DNA from: Paenibacillus sp. JCM 10914
GTDB lineage: Bacteria; Bacillota; Bacilli; Paenibacillales; Paenibacillaceae
Length of the DNA: 64,000 nucleotides
Direction: 5' to 3'
NCBI RefSeq assembly: GCF_001315105.1
Contig: NZ_BAZR01000017.1
Coordinates: 1-64,000 of the forward strand
Position 1 is the first letter of the stretch. Each line of letters begins with the position of its first letter. Under the pieces are notes generated by a model. That model had not been told where the DNA came from. It saw only the letters and a program-made list of their open reading frames with translations, and ran no database searches. This document shows positions 53,730 to 63,401 of the stretch, one piece after another. The position numbers were made by a program, and so were the translations under genes.

Positions 53730-54409
53730 TTAATCGCGGTTGCTCGTAAAGATCATGATGTAGCGGATCAGCTCGAGCAAGGAGATCAAGGCTGCAGCTA
53801 CATAAGTCAGTGCCGCGGCGTTCAGTACCTTGGCTACCCCACGTTCTTCATCGTTGGAAATGTAGCCTTCTTGTACCATGAGCTGACGGGCGCGGTTACT
53901 AGCGTTAAACTCGACCGGCAGGGTGACGAGCTGGAAGGCAACGGCACAGGAGAAGAAGATGATACCAAGACCTACCAAGTTCATCGCCTGGAACAAGAAA
54001 CCAGCAATCAAGAGAAATGGTGCGATACCGGATGCAAAGTTAACGACCGGGAACATTCTGTGACGAGCGACCAGCATCGGATAGTGTTCGGCATGCTGAA
54101 TTGCATGGCCCACCTCGTGACAGGCAACTGAGACCGCGAGATGGAGCGTTCGTAGTAGACAGGCTCTGACAGACGGACAACGCGTTTCGTTGGATCGTAG
54201 TGGTCAGAGAGCGTTCCTGGCACGGGTTCAATCGGTACATCGTGCAGACCGTTCGCATCGAGCATGCGTCTGGCTGCATCATAACCGGTCAATCCGGTGC
54301 TGTTCTCAACGACAGCCCACTTCTTAAAGGTTCCCTTGACGCGGAACTGAGCCCACAGGGAGAAAATAAAAGCAATGATAATGAGAAGAAACATCCAGTC
54401 TGAGTACAT
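53730..54409 (-). pseudogene. Zinc metallopeptidase (YugP family, DUF1751/DUF2268-like), split by a one-base deletion
   Basis: The N-terminal part (membrane helix then LTGYDAARRML, SDHYDPTKRVVRLSEPVYYERS) and the C-terminal part (GHAIQHAEHYPMLVARH and three membrane helices) lie in different frames. At 54136 one G is missing: adding it restores SVAC-HEVGHAIQ with the HExxH zinc site and a 226-residue protein. It follows the MerR gene by 32 bases on the same strand. Sequencing error likely. Confidence 0.85.
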
Positions 54410-54441
54410 TTATCATACCTCCGTTATTTAATTTGGCAGTG

Positions 54442-54888
54442 CTACATTGAAGTAAACTGATTCAGTAAGATCTGAAGTGACTCGATACAGGCAGCTCCTT
54501 TAGGCAAAATATTAGCAAGCGCCTCTCGAGCTTGACTTGGTTTCAGCTCACTGAGAAGCGGATTAAGTTCCTTGACATCGCGTTCCAGTTGCTTCATCTG
54601 TATCTCAAGCTTGGTCAGCTTCTCCGTCATTTCGGAATCGTCTGTCACGGATTTCAATCGATCCAGTCTATCCTTAATCTCATCGAGAGTATATTTCTCT
54701 TGCTTCAACTGATTAATACGTTCGAGAGTGCTTAAGGTTTCAGAACTATACAGCCGGTAATTTTTCAATGTTCGTTTTTCAGGGGAGATCAAACCCAGCT
54801 TCGTATAGTAGTCGATCGTCCGTTCGCTGATTCCGGCCGCCTTAGCCAGCTCACCTATTCGGAAAAGGTTCCCGCTCATGATCCCCAT
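54442..54888 (-). CDS. MerR family transcriptional regulator
   Basis: A 148-residue protein with an N-terminal MerR helix-turn-helix (FRIGELAKAAGISERTIDYY, then KLGLISPEKRTLKNYRLYS) and a long dimerisation helix (residues 75-125). The C-terminal part has one Cys (KGAACIESL). ATG 54888 has GAGGTGA 5 bases upstream; 54936 is not favoured. Likely co-transcribed with the zinc peptidase. Ligand unknown. Confidence 0.9.
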   Translation of the reverse strand: MGIMSGNLFRIGELAKAAGISERTIDYYTKLGLISPEKRTLKNYRLYSSETLSTLERINQLKQEKYTLDEIKDRLDRLKSVTDDSEMTEKLTKLEIQMKQLERDVKELNPLLSELKPSQAREALANILPKGAACIESLQILLNQFTSM

Positions 54889-55077
54889 AATTATCACCTC
54901 ACAAGCCTTCATTGGACGTACCGTTAATGAATGCATTTATATTTTCATTTTAATAGAAATATGATACATGATTAGGAACCATACAGTCAAACGTCATAGT
55001 TGTGACGAATTTAGCCTATCATGATGCGGTTTATACCTTACATCGATTTTAATGCCGTTTGCACTGTAAACACTTAA

Positions 55078-55094
55078 TGTTATATTATCTTACA
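55078..55094 (+). promoter_or_regulatory. GlnR/TnrA box upstream of the amtB promoter
   Basis: TGTTA-N7-TTACA fits the consensus TGTNAN7TNACA exactly. It ends 38 bases before the -35 box, where activation by TnrA or GlnR is expected. Confidence 0.75.
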
Positions 55095-55132
55095 TAAAAG
55101 ACGTATTTCGGACTTTTTTTTGAAAAAAACCG

Positions 55133-55161
55133 TTGCGAATTTCAGAATCGCCCCCTATAAT
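55133..55161 (+). promoter_or_regulatory. Promoter of the ammonium transporter operon
   Basis: TTGCGA (55133-55138), a 17-base spacer and a perfect TATAAT (55156-55161), start near 55168. Confidence 0.7.
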
Positions 55162-55182
55162 GACAATATGAATTCAAGTTGA

Positions 55183-55199
55183 TGTTACATTAGTTAACA
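55183..55199 (+). promoter_or_regulatory. Second GlnR/TnrA box, downstream of the start site
   Basis: TGTTA-N7-TAACA again fits TGTNAN7TNACA. It lies about 15-31 bases after the expected start, where it should repress. The two box centres are 105 bases apart. Confidence 0.7.
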
Positions 55200-55217
55200 C
55201 AAAGGGGAGTGTAAAAC

Positions 55218-56620
55218 ATGAAAAAAAGATGGCTTGGTTTAATGGCGGGATTGATCGCATTACTCGCATTCCCGGCGAGCGCGTTCGCCGCTGATGGGGG
55301 AGCCTCCAACCTAGAATTAACAGCAGGATTGAACTCGGTATTCGTATTCTTGGCAGCACTACTCGTGTTCTTCATGCAAGCAGGCTTCGCATTACTTGAA
55401 GCTGGGTCGGTTCGAATGAAGAATGCAGGTCACGTAGCAGGTAAAACCTTCCTGACTTTCGGTATTGCGATCGTCGCATTCTGGGGATTGGGATTTGGTC
55501 TAGCCTTCGGTAATGGTAACAGCTTCTTCGGGTTTGAAGGTTTCTTTCTAAGCGGTGATAATGCATCTGGATCGTTTGATTCATTGTCCGGCTTCGATGT
55601 ACCGACCACCATCATGTTCTTGTTCCATCTATCCTTTGCAGCTGTATCCTTGGCGATTGCTTGCGGCGGTATGGCTGAACGGGCGAAACTAAGTGTATAC
55701 ATCGTATTCGGCCTCTTGTTCACGATTGTCATTTACCCGATCGTTGCACACTGGGTATGGGGCGGCGGCTGGCTCGGAGATCTGGGCATGCAGGACTTTG
55801 CCGGATCAACAGTCGTTCACTTAACCGGTGCCACTGCGGCGCTTGTGGCCACTATCCTTCTGAAGCCTCGTCTTGGCAAATATAATAAAGATGGTAAGCC
55901 AAACAGTATTCCTGGTCATAACCAGGTGTTGTCTGTACTCGGCGTGTTCATTATCTGGATCGGCTGGTTCGGTTTCAACCCAGCAGCACGATCTCTGCAT
56001 TAACTGACGGCTTCTTCGGTTTCGTAGCATTGAACACGAATATCGCCGCAGCCGCAGGAGCGCTTGCCGCATTGTTCATCTCCTGGGCAGTTCTCGGCAA
56101 GGCCGACATTCCAAGTATGCTTAACGGTATTCTTGCCGCATTCGTTGCAATCACAGGTGCTTGTGCTTTCGTTGAGCCTTGGGCAGCCGTTGTCATCGGT
56201 GCTGTAGCGGGTACAATCACGTTCTTCACGGCGCAATGGTTTGACCGCAAAGGGATTGATGATCCTGTATATGCATTCTCTGTGCACGGTATTGCAGGTA
56301 TGTGGGGTGCGGTTTCCACAGGTTTGTTCGCAGCACCAAGATTGGTTGAAATTACAGAAGTAGGTCAAGCGGGATTGTTCTATGGCGGCGGTTTTGCTCA
56401 GCTGGGCGTACAACTGCTCGGTCTGATCGGTACGTTTGCCTTCGTACTTGTGATCTCATTCGTTATCCTTTATGTCATGAAAATCACGATGGGTCTTCGC
56501 GTAACAGAAGAAGAGGAATTGATGGGTCTTGATATCAGTGAGCATGGCACTTACGGATATCCAGAACAAATGAAGCTTCTGGTGGAGTCGGAAGGAAAGA
56601 CACCGGATCTTCGTTCTTAA
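55218..56620 (+). pseudogene. amtB: Ammonium transporter, split by a one-base deletion
   Basis: A signal-like helix is followed by the Amt fold: VFFMQAGFALLEAGSVRMKN, FHLSFAAVSLAIACGGMAERA, AHWVWGGGWL, GSTVVHLTGATAALVA and SVHGIAGMWGAVSTGLF (His pair of the pore). At 55983 one G is missing: the current frame ends at 56003, while one extra base restores NPGSTISALTDGFFGFVALN and a 467-residue protein. A nitrogen-regulated promoter precedes it and a DUF294 gene follows instead of glnK. Sequencing error likely. Confidence 0.92.
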
Positions 56621-56674
56621 ATCACTACTAAGCCACAAGTGGCTTCTCGAAATTTGTTATAAGGAGGTCGCGGC

Positions 56675-57754
56675 ATGAAACCTCTGAAATCCGTAAATCC
56701 GTTTCCGTTATTCTCGGAAATTCAGAAAGCAGACTCAGCCCAGCAGTTATGTGATGAACGGATCGCTTGTCAGAATCAACTCATCGAGATGAGTAAGAAC
56801 GTGGAGCTGAGAGAATGGATCGCATCAATCAATCAGATGCACGATCTGATCGGACAGCGTGCCGCGGCAATCTGTGAGCAGAACATGGAGGAGGCTGGCT
56901 TCGGCCGGCCTCCTGCACGTTATGCGTTTGTTGCATTTGGCAGTAGTGGAAGGCAAGAGGCCACTCTGTGGAGTGATCAGGATAACGGTTTGATTATCGG
57001 AGATGAACTGGAAGAAGGCCAGCTTCCCTATTTCAGGGAATTTGGCGCTCGTTTGGCTGATGCACTGGAATTAGTCGGATATCCCAAATGTTCTGGCAAA
57101 GTCATGTGCTCAGAGCCGTTATGGAGCAAGCCGCTCCATCAATGGAAAGTGCAGATTAGTGAATGGTGCAGCGATCAGCAGTGGGAGCCGGTGCGCAATT
57201 TCATCATTGCTTCAGATCTTCGACATATTGCCGGCAGCCGTGAGTTATCGGAGTCGTGGCTGCAGCATTTTCGCAGCTCAGTTGAACAGTACCCGAATAT
57301 TGGTCATGCTGTACTGCGGAATACGGTGAAGCATAAGGCCACGCTCAATGTGATGGGACGAATCGTCACCGAGCGGTTCGGCGAGCATGCCGGTGGGTTT
57401 GATGTGAAGTATGGCGCCTATATTCCGTTAGTAAACAGCATACGTACCATGGCATTACAGCGAGGTATCATTGAAAGTTCCACATTGAAGCGGATCGAAA
57501 AAGTTATTCTGCTTGAAGGTGGGAATCTGTTGCTCGAAAGCGTTCAGGAAGCGTTCTGGACGGCTCAGCGGCTCAGGAATGATACGCCTTACGAGATCGT
57601 CGACGGTTTAATAACAAGCAGCGGATATATTCCGCAGGAACAGCTGAAGGATAAAACCATGCAGTACGAGCTGCGCGATACGCTTGGTATTGTCAGAAGA
57701 ATACACCGTTCATTACAGCGAGAGCACCGTTTTGCAGAAAGGAGGAGCCTATGA
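56675..57754 (+). CDS. DUF294 nucleotidyltransferase-like protein (GlnD-related)
   Basis: A 359-residue protein. After an N-terminal helical region (residues 1-80) comes the nucleotidyltransferase core VAFGSSGRQEATLWSDQDNG (residues 86-110), with the GS and DxD motifs of GlnD-type enzymes, and then the DUF294 C-terminal helical domain. CBS domains found in many relatives are absent. It follows the ammonium transporter by 54 bases with AAGGAGG and overlaps the exonuclease gene by 4 bases. Target protein or nucleotide unknown. Confidence 0.85.
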   Translation: MKPLKSVNPFPLFSEIQKADSAQQLCDERIACQNQLIEMSKNVELREWIASINQMHDLIGQRAAAICEQNMEEAGFGRPPARYAFVAFGSSGRQEATLWSDQDNGLIIGDELEEGQLPYFREFGARLADALELVGYPKCSGKVMCSEPLWSKPLHQWKVQISEWCSDQQWEPVRNFIIASDLRHIAGSRELSESWLQHFRSSVEQYPNIGHAVLRNTVKHKATLNVMGRIVTERFGEHAGGFDVKYGAYIPLVNSIRTMALQRGIIESSTLKRIEKVILLEGGNLLLESVQEAFWTAQRLRNDTPYEIVDGLITSSGYIPQEQLKDKTMQYELRDTLGIVRRIHRSLQREHRFAERRSL

Positions 57755-58491
57755 CAGATCCGGTACGTTCGAACGGAGGTTTCTGGCGATCATTGCGTTC
57801 AGGGAACATCAACTCGGCGTTAGCGTCGGTCCGCGGAGTGCAATCGGCCCAGCAGATGGCTTTCATCCGTTCGCAGATGAAGGATAACCGCAGACCGGAA
57901 GCTCTGGGCACGCCTCTGGACGAACTGGAGGTCGTTGTATTCGATCTGGAGACAACGGGGTTTAACTACCAGCATGGTGACGAAATATTATCCTTAGGTG
58001 CTGTGCGGGTTGTAGGCGAGCAGGTAAAAAAAGAAGAAACCTTCCACATGGTCGTCAATAGCGGTGTGCCAGTGCCTCCCTTTATCACGGAGTTAACGGG
58101 CATTTCCCAGCACATGGTTGATGCAGCCCCACCTTTAATGGAGGGGCTGCATGATTTCATGGCATTTGTCGGCGGGAGGGTACTGGTCGCACATGCGGCG
58201 GCACATGATCGCGGTTTTTTGAATGCGGCTTTATGGAAGACGTCGAAGGTGCGGCTTACGCACAGACTGCTGGATACGATGATGCTGGCACAGAAGCTGT
58301 ACCCTGGTCAGAGTGATTATAGCCTCGATGAACTGCTGCACAACAGCCGGATACCGGTAGAAGGCAGACATCATGCTCTATCAGATGCGTGCATGACCGC
58401 TCGGCTATGGGCGGACTATATAACAGAGATTCAGGCACGCGGGGATGCAGAAACCCTTGGAGATATGTATGTGTATTTAAGTGAAAGTTAA
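57751..58491 (+). CDS. DnaQ-like DEDDh 3'-5' exonuclease
   Basis: A 246-residue protein. VVFDLETTGF provides the first Asp and Glu, AHAAAHDRGFL the middle Asp and HHALSDACMTARL the His and last Asp of the DEDDh site. The first 55 residues are a basic extension. It starts at the ATGA overlap with the DUF294 gene, showing coupled translation. DUF294 proteins and DnaQ-type exonucleases are also neighbours in other bacteria; joint function is undefined. Confidence 0.9.
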   Translation: MTDPVRSNGGFWRSLRSGNINSALASVRGVQSAQQMAFIRSQMKDNRRPEALGTPLDELEVVVFDLETTGFNYQHGDEILSLGAVRVVGEQVKKEETFHMVVNSGVPVPPFITELTGISQHMVDAAPPLMEGLHDFMAFVGGRVLVAHAAAHDRGFLNAALWKTSKVRLTHRLLDTMMLAQKLYPGQSDYSLDELLHNSRIPVEGRHHALSDACMTARLWADYITEIQARGDAETLGDMYVYLSES

Positions 58492-58970
58492 CGATGGCCG
58501 TGCCCGATATTCAAGGGAATCGATGTCAGCGTATATACTGGAGTTGCGGTATGGCTGCTGCTGATCTTATACGTCTCTAAATGAATCGTGCGCTGCTCGA
58601 ATACAGCAGGAGCGGCAATCGCGTATATCCTCATTAATCCTCCGAACGATTGAAGCTGAGCAAGATCGTTGCCCGAAGGGGCGGGGGTCGAATGCGGATG
58701 ACTGTGGAACAATCCGATAATTCCTCGCTCCGTGAACAGGGTCGTTGTCCATAGCTTCGGATCGAGTGCAAAAGAATGCAGCGGGTCCTCCGCTGTATTT
58801 TTTATCGGAATAATGCGGGTAACCGTATAAACTTGCTTTTGTCCATCCAGGACTCCGATCAACACACCACAGGCTTCGTACGGGAAACAGGCATAAAGAT
58901 GTTCGGCCAGATGCTGCATTACATCCGAACGGATGATGAGTGTATGCGAGCCAGCTTCTTGATCGGACAT
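58488..58970 (-). CDS. M67 family JAMM/MPN+ metallopeptidase
   Basis: A 160-residue protein with the JAMM zinc motif: Glu in YEACGVLIG, then HSHPHSTPAPSGND (HxH, Ser and Asp). Bacterial relatives cleave ubiquitin-like or sulfur-carrier proteins, or hydrolyse small peptides in cysteine synthesis. No ThiS/MoaD-like gene is adjacent. Its stop codon overlaps that of the convergent exonuclease by 4 bases. Confidence 0.88.
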   Translation of the reverse strand: MSDQEAGSHTLIIRSDVMQHLAEHLYACFPYEACGVLIGVLDGQKQVYTVTRIIPIKNTAEDPLHSFALDPKLWTTTLFTERGIIGLFHSHPHSTPAPSGNDLAQLQSFGGLMRIYAIAAPAVFEQRTIHLETYKISSSHTATPVYTLTSIPLNIGHGHR

Positions 58971-59083
58971 GATGCGGCGAACCTCCTGCCTGTGAACAAT
59001 TTGTGATCCGTGTTTTAAAAGGATAGGGTTTCAGGGTACAATAAGGAGTATAACTTCAGTATTAGCAAAGGAACCCATAACCT

Positions 59084-59641
59084 ATGAAACGTAATTGGAT
59101 CATTGTGGTCCTGCTCATTATTGCAGCCGGGGCTGTTGTTTATAATCAAGCGGGTGAGAACATTCAGGCCGTGTTCATGCAGGAACAGCCGCTGCCCACA
59201 GAAACCGGGGCCAAGGAGGGCCTGCTGGCTCCATCCTTTACACTGAAAGCGATGGAGGAAGATACTTCGTATTCCGGTGGCGGCCAACGGGATAAAGCGA
59301 TGCTAATTAACTTTTGGGCCTCCTGGTGCGAGCCGTGCAAGCTGGAAGCGCCTGAACTGAGTAAACTGGCTTCAGCATATCCGGACGAGCTCGATATTTA
59401 TGGCATCAACGTATCTAAGTACGATAATGCGAAAAAAGCGCAGCAGTTCGTACAGGATTTTGCCTTGCAATATCCTGTTCTTGTCGATCCCGATGGTGAA
59501 GTATACGAAGATTTGTATAAAGGAAAGGTGTTCCCGATGAATGTCTTGATTGATCGCAATGGTGTCATTCAGGAGATCATTCTTGGTGCACCAGAGCCCG
59601 AGGATCTGCATAAGAAGGTCGCGAAGCTCGTGAAGCAGTAA
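59084..59641 (+). CDS. ResA/TlpA-like membrane-anchored thiol-disulfide protein
   Basis: A 185-residue protein with an N-terminal membrane anchor (IIVVLLIIAAGAVVY), LLAPSFTLKAME and the thioredoxin active site NFWASWCEPCKLEAPEL with CEPC, then VFPMNVLIDRNG with the cis-proline. It probably works outside the membrane as a reductant, for example in cytochrome c maturation; other cytochrome genes are not seen. Confidence 0.9.
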   Translation: MKRNWIIVVLLIIAAGAVVYNQAGENIQAVFMQEQPLPTETGAKEGLLAPSFTLKAMEEDTSYSGGGQRDKAMLINFWASWCEPCKLEAPELSKLASAYPDELDIYGINVSKYDNAKKAQQFVQDFALQYPVLVDPDGEVYEDLYKGKVFPMNVLIDRNGVIQEIILGAPEPEDLHKKVAKLVKQ

Positions 59642-59671
59642 CTAAGCAAGCTCACATATCGCCTGCAAGTA

Positions 59672-59716
59672 AACAATAAGCGCGCACCGTAACCATCGGA
59701 TGCGCGCTTATTGTTA
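59672..59716. terminator. Bidirectional terminator with 15-bp stem
   Basis: AACAATAAGCGCGCA pairs perfectly with TGCGCGCTTATTGTT between the convergent ResA-like and cimA genes. Confidence 0.85.
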
Positions 59717-59727
59717 TGGACAAGGCA

Positions 59728-61344
59728 TTAGTGATTAATGAGTCCTTGTCTGGAGGTCGATTCCTGGGAATGTTCCGGTCCGATGGCTCCGAGCAGAGCG
59801 TATCGCATACTGTCAATCAGTGCTTCCCAGCTCGCTTCGATCACGTTACTGGATACGCCGACGGTATTCCAGGAGTTCTCGATATTCTTGGATTCGATGA
59901 GGACGCGGACCTTCGCCGCCGTGGCGTCCTTGTCATCGAGCACGCGCACTTTATAGTCGGCCAGATGCATCTCTTTCAGGGCCGGGAAGTATTGTACGAG
60001 AGCCTTCCGCATGGCGTTATCGAGCGCGTTGACGGGTCCGTTGCCTTCCGCAGCGGTGTAAATGCTCTCGCCGGCCACCCTGATTTTGACAAAGGCTTCG
60101 GATACGACCGGTTGTCCGGCGGATTTCTCCACCAACATCTTGAAGGATTCAAAGGTAAACAGTTCCTTCAAGTCGCCGTTCGCTTCTCGAAGCAGCAACT
60201 CCAATGAGGCGTCGGCTCCTTCGAACTGGTAGCCTTCATGCTCCAGCTCCTTGATTTTGCCGATGATATGCTTGGCTTGCTCACTTGCCGGGTCGAAGTC
60301 GAGACCCATGTCGTGGGCCTTGGACACGATGTTGCTCTGTCCCGCCAATTCCGAGACCAGCACCCGTTGCTTGTTCCCGACTTTCTCAGGCTCAATATGC
60401 TCGTACGTACGGGAATCGCGCAGGATGGCCGATACATGGATGCCGCCTTTATGGGCAAAGGCGGCGTTACCGACGTACGGCTGGTTAACCGGCATATTGA
60501 CATTGGCAATCTCGCTGATGTATCTGGCTGTATTGGTCAACGTCCGGAGATTGTCGTCACCGATGCAATCATAGCCGAGCTTGAGCTGAAGGTTAGGTAT
60601 AATCGAGCACAGGTTCGCATTGCCGCATCGCTCGCCATATCCGTTCATCGTCCCTTGAACATGTTGGACACCTGCTTGTACAGCACTCAATGTATTAGCA
60701 ACAGCAAGCTCACAATCGTTGTGGGTATGAATGCCGAGTGGAGCGCCCGGTAGTTGATCCGACAGGGATGCGACAACGCCGGAAATTTCGTGCGGCAGAC
60801 TGCCGCCGTTCGTATCGCACATAACAAGCCAGTCAGCACCCGCTTCCCGAGCTTTGGTCAAGACGGCAACGGCATACTCCGGATTGTTCTTGTAACCGTC
60901 AAAGAAGTGCTCGGCGTCAAAAATCACTTCAAGCCCCTTCTGCTTCAAGAAAGCGATCGAATCGTAGATCATCGCCAGATTCTCTTCAAGCGTCGTCTGA
61001 AGCGCCGTATGGACGTGGAAATCCCATGACTTTCCGACCAAGGTCGCAGCGGAAACGCCGGATTCCAGAATGCGGCGCAGGTTGGCATCCTGATCGGCGA
61101 TGGAACCTTTGCGCCGGGTGCTGCCAAATGCGGTTACTTTTGAGGTTAAGCCGAGATCCTGGACTCTTTTGAAAAATTCAATGTCCTTACTGTTGCTTCC
61201 CGGGATACCGCCTTCAATATAATGAACACCAAGAGCATCGAGCTTCTTGGCGATTTTGACCTTGTCGTCCGCTGACAAGCTGATTCCTTCGCCCTGGGTT
61301 CCGTCGCGAAGTGTCGTATCAAAGATGGATATGGACTTAGACAT
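59728..61344 (-). CDS. cimA: Citramalate synthase
   Basis: A 538-residue enzyme that joins pyruvate and acetyl-CoA to citramalate for isoleucine synthesis. IFDTTLRDGTQGEGISLS is the family start, LGIHTHNDCELAVANTL the metal-binding histidines, TMNGYGERCGNANL the substrate region, and the C-terminal LeuA dimer domain (from about residue 400) gives feedback control. ATG 61344 has AAGGAGG upstream; the frame extends to 61563 but without a site. A minus-strand TATAAT at 61402-61397 is a possible promoter. Confidence 0.93.
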   Translation of the reverse strand: MSKSISIFDTTLRDGTQGEGISLSADDKVKIAKKLDALGVHYIEGGIPGSNSKDIEFFKRVQDLGLTSKVTAFGSTRRKGSIADQDANLRRILESGVSAATLVGKSWDFHVHTALQTTLEENLAMIYDSIAFLKQKGLEVIFDAEHFFDGYKNNPEYAVAVLTKAREAGADWLVMCDTNGGSLPHEISGVVASLSDQLPGAPLGIHTHNDCELAVANTLSAVQAGVQHVQGTMNGYGERCGNANLCSIIPNLQLKLGYDCIGDDNLRTLTNTARYISEIANVNMPVNQPYVGNAAFAHKGGIHVSAILRDSRTYEHIEPEKVGNKQRVLVSELAGQSNIVSKAHDMGLDFDPASEQAKHIIGKIKELEHEGYQFEGADASLELLLREANGDLKELFTFESFKMLVEKSAGQPVVSEAFVKIRVAGESIYTAAEGNGPVNALDNAMRKALVQYFPALKEMHLADYKVRVLDDKDATAAKVRVLIESKNIENSWNTVGVSSNVIEASWEALIDSMRYALLGAIGPEHSQESTSRQGLINH

Positions 61345-61561
61345 GATGTCCTCCTTTTGGGTGTCCGGGATTGGACCGCATTGTTTATAATTTTGTATTA
61401 TAGCATTTCTTTGCGGGAAAGTAACAGAGTAAACCAAACTTTTCACAACCGCCCCTTTCTTGACCATCGTCAGGTCGCGCGGTATGCTGGAGGCGGTAGC
61501 GTATATATATTGGTAACGGCTTAACTTTAAACCGTATTTAGAAGAAAGAAGGAATCCGTTC

Positions 61562-62887
61562 ATGGGACATATCGACGATTATTATCCGGCCAGCGGCCGT
61601 GTTATTCTCCATGTGGATATGAACGCATTTTACTGTTCGGTACATGAAGCGGAGGAGCCGGAACTCTACCGGGGCAAGCCAACAGCTGTGGCCGGCAGCG
61701 TAGAGCTGCGTAAAGGAGTGATTGTGACGTGTTCCTACGCAGCGCGTTCCCGCGGGATACGAACGGGGATGACGGTGAGGCAGGGACTCAAACTATTGCC
61801 GGAGCTTATCATCATTCAGCCGGATTTCCATCTATATCGTAAATATTCCAACGCGTTTATGAATATCGCATACGGTTATACACCGCTGCTCGAAGCGACC
61901 TCTATCGATGAATGTTATCTTGACATTACCGGCTCGAAGCAGTTTGGCACACCGCTGGATATCGCAAGTGAAATCCAGCATCGGATACGTGAAGAATTGT
62001 CATTACCTTGCTCGGTTGGCGTAGCTCCCAATAAGCTCCTCGCCAAGATGGCTTCCGATATGAAGAAGCCCAACGGCTTGTCCGTTCTGCGCATTCGTGA
62101 CGTGCAGAACGTGCTGTGGGGCAAGCCGTGCGCTGAGCTGTTCGGAATTGGACGCAAGACGGCGGACAAGCTCAGGAAATTGAACATCCAGACGATTGGT
62201 CAACTAGCTGCTGCTGAGGAGAGTTTACTCGTTTCGGTGTTTGGCGTGACCGGTTCCTGGATGAAACGCGCGGCAGCCGGCATCGATCATGCGCCGGTCG
62301 TGGCTGAGCGCGAACAGAGCAAATCCATCGGTCACACGACTACGCTCCCCAAAGACGTTACGACGCTGGAAGAAGCAAGGCGCATTCTGCTAAATCTGAG
62401 CGATCAGGTGGGGCGTCGACTTCGCAGGCAGGGGCTGTTATCCAGCGGCATCCAAATTACGCTCCGTACGCCGGATATGAAGACGATCACGCGTTCCAGA
62501 CATCTGCCGAATCCTACGGAGACCACAGAGGATATCTACCGGGAAGCCTGTCAGTTGTTTGAGCGTCACTGGAAGCCAGGCCTGCCGCTCAGGCTCCTGG
62601 GCGTTACCTTACAGCAGCTTATCACAAAGGAAGATTCGGCAATTCAGCTCGACCTGTTCAGTTATGAGCAGCAGCCGAAGAAGGAATCCCTGACTCGGGT
62701 GATGGATGAACTGCGCAACAAGTTCGGAGAGAGTGCCGTCCTGACCGCCGGCATGCTCAGCGAAGATCCCTCATCCCTGATTCGCGATCATAAGCGCAGA
62801 GGGACTTCCCTGCAGATGGATTTCGAGCGAAATCTCGGTGAGGATCATCAGAATAAGAGGCAGGACGCTACGAAAAAGGACGAATGA
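61562..62887 (+). CDS. dinB: DNA polymerase IV
   Basis: A 441-residue Y-family translesion polymerase. ILHVDMNAFYCSVHEAE and ATSIDECYLDIT carry the catalytic Asp and Glu, GVAPNKLLAKMASDMKKP the helix-hairpin region, and QLDLFSY near residue 360 fits a sliding-clamp binding peptide (QLDLF). AAGAAGGAA precedes the ATG. I see no LexA-type box just upstream. Confidence 0.95.
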   Translation: MGHIDDYYPASGRVILHVDMNAFYCSVHEAEEPELYRGKPTAVAGSVELRKGVIVTCSYAARSRGIRTGMTVRQGLKLLPELIIIQPDFHLYRKYSNAFMNIAYGYTPLLEATSIDECYLDITGSKQFGTPLDIASEIQHRIREELSLPCSVGVAPNKLLAKMASDMKKPNGLSVLRIRDVQNVLWGKPCAELFGIGRKTADKLRKLNIQTIGQLAAAEESLLVSVFGVTGSWMKRAAAGIDHAPVVAEREQSKSIGHTTTLPKDVTTLEEARRILLNLSDQVGRRLRRQGLLSSGIQITLRTPDMKTITRSRHLPNPTETTEDIYREACQLFERHWKPGLPLRLLGVTLQQLITKEDSAIQLDLFSYEQQPKKESLTRVMDELRNKFGESAVLTAGMLSEDPSSLIRDHKRRGTSLQMDFERNLGEDHQNKRQDATKKDE

Positions 62888-63020
62888 ATATGTGATTCTG
62901 AGTGGAAAATGATTTGTATTCCGAAAACAATTGTATTAATATATGTAGATGGTGACGGTAAACCGTCAGCTTATATTTGCTTATAGAGATGTTTATAGAT
63001 ATACAGGAGGACGAGAGACT

Positions 63021-63260
63021 ATGGCAAAGTTTACTTGGGTGGATAAAGATACCTGCATTGCTTGCGGCGCTTGTGGAGCAACAGCACCCGACATCTATGA
63101 TTACGACGACGAGGGATTGGCCGAAGTCATATTTGATGGGGATAGCAACCGCGGAGTAACCGAAATTCCCGAAGATATGCATGAAGATATGCTGGATGCA
63201 TGTGATGGATGCCCTACCGATTCCATTCGAATTGCTGACGAGCCGTTTAACGCGGAGTAA
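63021..63260 (+). CDS. fer: [4Fe-4S] ferredoxin
   Basis: A 79-residue acidic electron carrier. CIACGACGATAPDIY and ACDGCPTDSI supply the four cluster cysteines, with an acidic middle. It matches Bacillus Fer in length. ATG 63021 has AGGAGG 10 bases upstream; an in-frame start at 62949 is not favoured. No dedicated partner is adjacent. Confidence 0.94.
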   Translation: MAKFTWVDKDTCIACGACGATAPDIYDYDDEGLAEVIFDGDSNRGVTEIPEDMHEDMLDACDGCPTDSIRIADEPFNAE

Positions 63261-63283
63261 ATAGATAAGCTGCACTTATATCA

Positions 63284-63317
63284 ACGTCCTTTGCTGTATA
63301 GCAAAGGGCGTTTTTTC
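63284..63317 (+). terminator. Terminator after the ferredoxin gene
   Basis: CGTCCTTTGCT pairs with AGCAAAGGGCG (one G-U) and is followed by six T. Confidence 0.8.
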
Positions 63318-63401
63318 GTATGACATCTCATACATAATCTTCGTGCGCCAACCGATATAAAGATTAATAGATAGATCGACCGTCGTATGGGAGGAACTCG
63401 A

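Noticed and set aside
61345..61561. T-box leader before cimA and a LexA box before dinB
   Set aside because: Neither a T-box motif nor CGAAC-N4-GTTCG was found in this gap.
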